From Gracilibacillus dipsosauri (GTDB taxonomy: Bacteria > Bacillota > Bacilli > Bacillales > Amphibacillaceae): a stretch of 64,000 bases of DNA. The stretch is from the NCBI RefSeq assembly GCF_003176895.1, contig NZ_QGTD01000004.1, positions 186,001 through 250,000 of the forward strand, read 5' to 3'. The position numbers and the translations under genes are program-made. Positions 60,641-64,000 of this stretch are shown one piece after another. Within the stretch, counting starts at the first letter, position 1. Each line of letters begins with the position of its first letter. The notes under the pieces are model-generated. The model worked only from the letters and a program-made list of their open reading frames with translations, had not been told where the DNA came from and did no database searches.

Positions 60641-60917
60641 CACTCCTTTCTCCCTTCACTAAGTTCTTCCCGATATAGAACCATACCTGCATGGTACAGC
60701 ACTCCATTGACAAAATCACCATTGGCTGTAAAGCCTGTATCATCCTGATACTCGATATGATTGCCTTTGACAGTATAGCTCTTCCCTGATAAGCACTTTC
60801 GATGTCCCCACGAGCTTCATCGTATCTTCCGTTTGGTAATAACTCGTGACGAATGTATCCATCTGAAGTCACCCACATGCCGACATAGGGATGCGAATTT
60901 ACATGTTCTTTTGCCAT
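60640..60917 (-). pseudogene. Atu4866-like gene with a single frameshift
   Basis: The frame from ATG 60917 (AAAGGAGATAGTGAA upstream) reads HPYVGMWVTSDGYIRHELLP, NGRYDEARGDIESAYQG, then shifts. The correct continuation lies in another frame as SYTVKGNHIEYQDDTGFTAN, GDFVNGVLYHAGMVLYREEL, ending at TGA that overlaps the SDR start. Loss of one A in the GGGAAGAG stretch near 60786 explains it. These phrases are those of the small Atu4866-type proteins usually found next to SDR genes. It is a recent pseudogene or a sequencing error. Confidence 0.75.
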
Positions 60918-61087
60918 TTCACTATCTCCTTTCATATTTGAATAGTGCGAACACAAATGATTTTAATTCAATACGAATAGAGGGAGGTAGCTGAGAAATA
61001 CACAATCATTGCCTAATCCTCCAAAAGGCTATAATATAAATAGCAAGATACCTTGATACATGTACAGAAAAAGTTGGAGGAGTTACC

Positions 61088-61969
61088 GTGAGACGAGACA
61101 AAGAATTAGCTGAGTTAATGGAGAGGTTTGTTATAAATGATGGTACGCATGAAACGGCTATTCCAGGTTTGCACCTTGTACGTGCATCCCAGGTTTCTGA
61201 ACCGATTTATTCTGTTTACGAGCCATCATTATGTGTGGTGGCACAAGGCTCTAAGGTAGTCATACTTGGGGAAGAGAGCTATAAATATGATTCAGCAAGT
61301 TATTTGACAGCTTCCGTTCATTTGCCAATAACAGGGCAGGTCATAAAGGCAACACCAGAAAAGCCCTATTTATGTGTAAATCTACAGCTTGACATGAATC
61401 AAGTGTTCGAGGTCATTCAATCCATGAATCAAGAAATTCCTAAACACTCCTCTGGTCGAGGACTGGTAATCAACCCAAAGAGCGAATCTCTCCTCGAAGC
61501 CGTTATCCGACTAATCAAATTGCTAGAGACTCCACAGGATATCCCAGTACTTGCGGCCAGTATCCATCATGAGATCATATATCGAGTTCTTCAGAATGAT
61601 CAGAATGGTACCCTGAAGCATTTCGCACTCGTTGGCAGTCAATATCAACGAATTGCAAAGGTGGTTGAGCTACTGAACCATGAATACAGAAAGCCATTGA
61701 AAGTGGAGGAATTGGCGAAGGAAGCTAGAATGAGTTCTTCATCCTTGTATCATTATTTCAAGGAAGCTACAGGCATGAGCCCGATCCAATATCAAAAACA
61801 AATCCGGCTCCAAGAGGCACGTCGACTACTTTTAACAGAAAATCTAGAAGCCGCCGAAGCTGCGTTCCAAGTAGGTTATGAAAGTCCGTCTCATTTCAGC
61901 CGGGAATACCGTAGAAAGTTCGGGTTGTCCCCCAAGAGAGACTTAAAACGGATACTCGAATTTTTTTAA
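61088..61969 (+). CDS. AraC family transcriptional regulator
   Basis: A 293-residue regulator with the AraC_N-type sensor (IPGLHLVRASQVSEPIYSVY, EPSLCVVAQGSKVVILGEES, near residues 22-62) and the double helix-turn-helix (LKVEELAKEARMSSSSLYHY, FKEATGMSPIQYQKQIRLQE, then YESPSHFSREYRRKFGLSPK). The start is GTG behind TGGAGGAGTTACC. It is divergent from the Atu4866-like/SDR operon, an arrangement seen repeatedly in bacteria where this AraC subfamily controls an oxidoreductase. Effector unknown. Confidence 0.92.
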   Translation: MRRDKELAELMERFVINDGTHETAIPGLHLVRASQVSEPIYSVYEPSLCVVAQGSKVVILGEESYKYDSASYLTASVHLPITGQVIKATPEKPYLCVNLQLDMNQVFEVIQSMNQEIPKHSSGRGLVINPKSESLLEAVIRLIKLLETPQDIPVLAASIHHEIIYRVLQNDQNGTLKHFALVGSQYQRIAKVVELLNHEYRKPLKVEELAKEARMSSSSLYHYFKEATGMSPIQYQKQIRLQEARRLLLTENLEAAEAAFQVGYESPSHFSREYRRKFGLSPKRDLKRILEFF

Positions 61970-62123
61970 GTATAATTGGGAGGTCTCTTATGTAGGAAAC
62001 CAGTTCCATTAAAAACTATTAATGGATCGTCTTCTCAGTGGTACCCTCTGTAGTTTTTACATATAGAAAAAGCTTCATAGGAAAGTTGACTAAGATAGTT
62101 GATGTAGAGGTATTAATCTCCAT

Positions 62124-62148
62124 AACAGGTCTTTTCTCCTGTTTTTTA
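62124..62148 (+). terminator. possible terminator downstream of the AraC gene
   Basis: ACAGG...CCTGT is followed by six T. A second hairpin, ACCACCTG...CAGGCGGTGGG, lies at 62193-62228. The rest of 61970-62313 shows no gene. Confidence 0.45.
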
Positions 62149-62313
62149 GCGGGATTAAATAAGAATAGCTATGCCAAACAATAAAATAATAAAACCACCT
62201 GATAATAGTACACCAGGCGGTGGGTTTAGGCAATACAATTGAAATCATGAAAAACAAATTAGGATAGGAAATAGACTAAGTACAAGTTCAAACTTCTTAA
62301 TTTTTCGTCTTTA

Positions 62314-62877
62314 TCAGTTACGAGCAGCATACCGTAGAACGACTAAACCATTGTCAAACCGGCGATCCTCAATCAGTTCCAGTTCCTGCCTAACACCAGC
62401 TGGAAAAAATCGCTTACCGCCCCCAACAATCACGGGGCACATAATCATCTGGAACTCGTCAACAAGACCGGCCTTTATCGCCTGAGAAGCAAGTTCAGGA
62501 CCATCAACAGTGATGTCATACTCCGCATCAGACTTGAGCTTCTGGATCTCCTCAGGATCAAAGTACCGCTTGATCAACGTCCTTGCGCTACGCGGCTCGG
62601 TAAGGGTACTTGAGTAGACAATTTTCTCAGCAGCCTTCCATTGGTGTGCCCAGTCTAGTACGAACTCTGGTTGGTCAGGGATCCTGTGTGCCGTCTCCCA
62701 ATAAGCCATCACCTCGTACATCTTCCGCCCGTAGAGATAAATACCGACTGACGACGTGAGTTCGTTAATGTAAGAGTGCACCTCCTCATCTTCGGGAACA
62801 CCCCAGCCAAATTTTCCATGCTTGTCCTCCGTGTAACCATCTAGCGAAGTGAGCATTGAGTAGATCAGCTTAGCCAT
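62314..62877 (-). CDS. dihydrofolate reductase family protein (RibD C-terminal fold)
   Basis: A 187-residue DHFR-fold protein of the YwjB/YyaP type. It begins MAKLIYSMLTSLDGYTEDKH, has GVPEDEEVHSYINELTSSVG, YLYGRKMYEVMAYWETAHR and DITVDGPELASQAIKAGLVD, and ends MCPVIVGGGKRFFPAGVRQE, as in RibD-like reductases. It binds NADPH; the substrate is unknown and it is not the housekeeping DHFR. GGAAGGTGAGATGT supports the ATG at 62877. The region looks somewhat GC-richer than its neighbours, which may point to transfer. Confidence 0.88.
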   Translation of the reverse strand: MAKLIYSMLTSLDGYTEDKHGKFGWGVPEDEEVHSYINELTSSVGIYLYGRKMYEVMAYWETAHRIPDQPEFVLDWAHQWKAAEKIVYSSTLTEPRSARTLIKRYFDPEEIQKLKSDAEYDITVDGPELASQAIKAGLVDEFQMIMCPVIVGGGKRFFPAGVRQELELIEDRRFDNGLVVLRYAARN

Positions 62878-63388
62878 ACATCTCACCTTCCATATAGTAT
62901 TTTTGATTTTCAGTACAAACTCTAGCAGATAAAAAAGTTATATTTATTTTACATTGTATTGGATCAAAAGATTTCTTTTAAATTGCTATGATTTTAGAAA
63001 GTTCTCCAAGGATTCGATGGTCAATTCTTGAATTTCTGGGCTAATCTGCTTGATAAAACGACCCTCCTTCTAGTTTTCCTACCTAATGACATATGATCAA
63101 CTAAAGCATCCATAGCAATCTTCTAACTTTCTAACACAACTTAAAAATCCATAACATAAATAGCATTTCCAGTAATTTGAATAAACAAATAAATATTAAT
63201 ATATCGTTACTTTCTTTAATCTTTAGAAAATGTTGAAGAAAACTAGAGGCTAAATAGAAGTAGATGGACTAAATCCTAAAATGTACTCTCTCATTAATAA
63301 TGTACGTTTTTCTATAAAAATAAATGTCTGATATTGTACCTCATAAACTCCATTGTCTGTTTGCTATGTAAAACATACATGCTAATTT

Positions 63389-63402
63389 TGAAAGCGTTAA
63401 CT
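63389..63402 (+). promoter_or_regulatory. cre-like catabolite-responsive site
   Basis: TGAAAGCGTTAACT agrees with the CcpA consensus TGWAANCGNTNWCA at all positions but the last. It lies 32 bp before the start of the sugar ABC permease gene. The rest of 62887-63434 has no gene that I can see. Confidence 0.55.
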
Positions 63403-63434
63403 ATCAAAGAATCTTATTTAAAGAGGGCATAAAA

Positions 63435-64000
63435 ATGGATCAGTCTATCAATCAATCGAAAAACCTTAAGGTAGTAAAACGTCATCCTGCCATAAAAAGT
63501 TTCCAAAGGCACTGGCAATTATATATTCTAATGATACTGCCTGTATTGTATTTCATCATTTTCAAATATGTACCTATGCTTGGTGCGGTCATTGCTTTTA
63601 AAGACTACAATGTCGTTCAAGTATATTAGGAAATCCTTGGGTTGGTTGGAAGCATTTTGAGAATTTTTTTAATAATCCAGTAGCCTGGGACTTGATTAAG
63701 AATACCTTTCTTCTAAGTATTTATCAGATAGCTATAACTTTTCCACTTCCCATACTATTAGCACTAGCCTTGAATGAAATAAAAGATGGTATTTTTAAAC
63801 GATCCGTTCAAATGTTTACATATGCACCTTATTTTATCTCCACTGTTGTGATTGTCTCTATGATTATATTGATGTTATCACCAAGAACCGGAATAGTGAA
63901 TAATTTGATAGAACTTATAGGAGGACAAAGCGATATGTTTAGATCAATATTCGTTTGGTCTGACGCTTGGCAAATAACAGGATCTATTCCAGTGTTGATC
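63435..64000 (+). pseudogene. LplB-type sugar ABC permease with a frameshift, cut by the window end
   Basis: The first 64 codons (HPAIKSFQRHWQLYILMILP, VLYFIIFKYVPMLGAVIAFK, DYNVVQ) match the N-terminus of LplB/YtcP-like carbohydrate permeases and run into TAG at 63627. Adding one G in CAAG-TATATT (near 63620) restores GILGNPWVGWKHFENFFNNP and an uninterrupted frame to the end of the window, through TFLLSIYQIAITFPLPILLA and GIVNNLIELIGG. A one-base deletion, or a sequencing error, is the simplest cause. A cre-like site upstream fits carbohydrate regulation. Confidence 0.75.

Overview
The window is low-GC DNA from an aerobic endospore-forming Bacillota, most likely a member of the Bacillaceae such as an Oceanobacillus, Virgibacillus or Ornithinibacillus relative. 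The evidence is AAGGAGG-type ribosome binding sites, frequent TTG and GTG starts, a B. subtilis-like bioY-yhfT-yhfS operon with a BirA operator, a family I.4-type lipase, LicT/BglP/BglH beta-glucoside genes, DUF3231 proteins, a TxpA-type toxin locus and an intergenic repeat typical of Bacillaceae. No rRNA, tRNA, phage, IS or CRISPR was found. The gene content looks like accessory chromosome: regulators next to one or two target genes, transporters, small enzymes and an unusual number of decayed genes.

Layout: 0-5.7 kb holds a MATE exporter behind a MerR-type promoter, an alpha/beta hydrolase, and the BirA-controlled operon bioY, acyl-CoA ligase and thiolase-like protein. 5.7-11.4 kb holds a secreted lipase, an intergenic repeat, a LysR regulator divergent from an F420-0:gamma-glutamyl ligase-like gene, a YibE/F membrane pair and a MarR regulator. 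11.4-12 kb carries an unannotated type I toxin-antitoxin locus: a 27-residue holin-like toxin and a convergent antisense RNA. 12-23.8 kb is a run of small enzymes (GNAT, Nudix, VOC, methyltransferases, PNPOx) with LysR, AraC and TetR regulators, and several gene remnants. 23.9-26.3 kb holds a tandem pair of DUF3231 genes and a frameshifted membrane gene.

The most interesting region is 26.9-36.6 kb. A four-gene operon encodes two phenylacetate-CoA-ligase-like adenylating enzymes, a stand-alone DAHP synthase and a chorismate pyruvate-lyase-like protein. Together these could divert carbon from the shikimate pathway into a hydroxybenzoate and activate it. Divergent from it are a DUF4915-like beta-propeller gene, two paralogous TPR genes and a small helical protein. 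A relative of that small protein sits at the other end of the cluster, beside a lysine/glutamate-rich tandem-repeat protein and a CPBP protease. Two promoters in the cluster match the mother-cell sigma-K pattern (AC, 16 bp, CATANNNTA), which suggests expression during sporulation. The pathway assignment and the sporulation link are inferences.

37-48 kb holds glutamate dehydrogenase, a beta-glucoside operon (antiterminator, PTS IIBCA, 6-phospho-beta-glucosidase) with two RAT sites, an amino-acid ABC importer operon, and an MGH1-like glycosidase whose divergent AraC regulator has an in-frame stop. 49-64 kb holds a third DUF3231 gene, an autoregulated MerR-ABC exporter operon, an InhA-like metalloprotease, a Crp/MFS pair, a secreted 5'-nucleotidase, a highly structured 180-bp intergenic element, an SDR/AraC pair with a frameshifted Atu4866-like gene, a DHFR-like protein and a frameshifted sugar ABC permease that runs off the end of the window.
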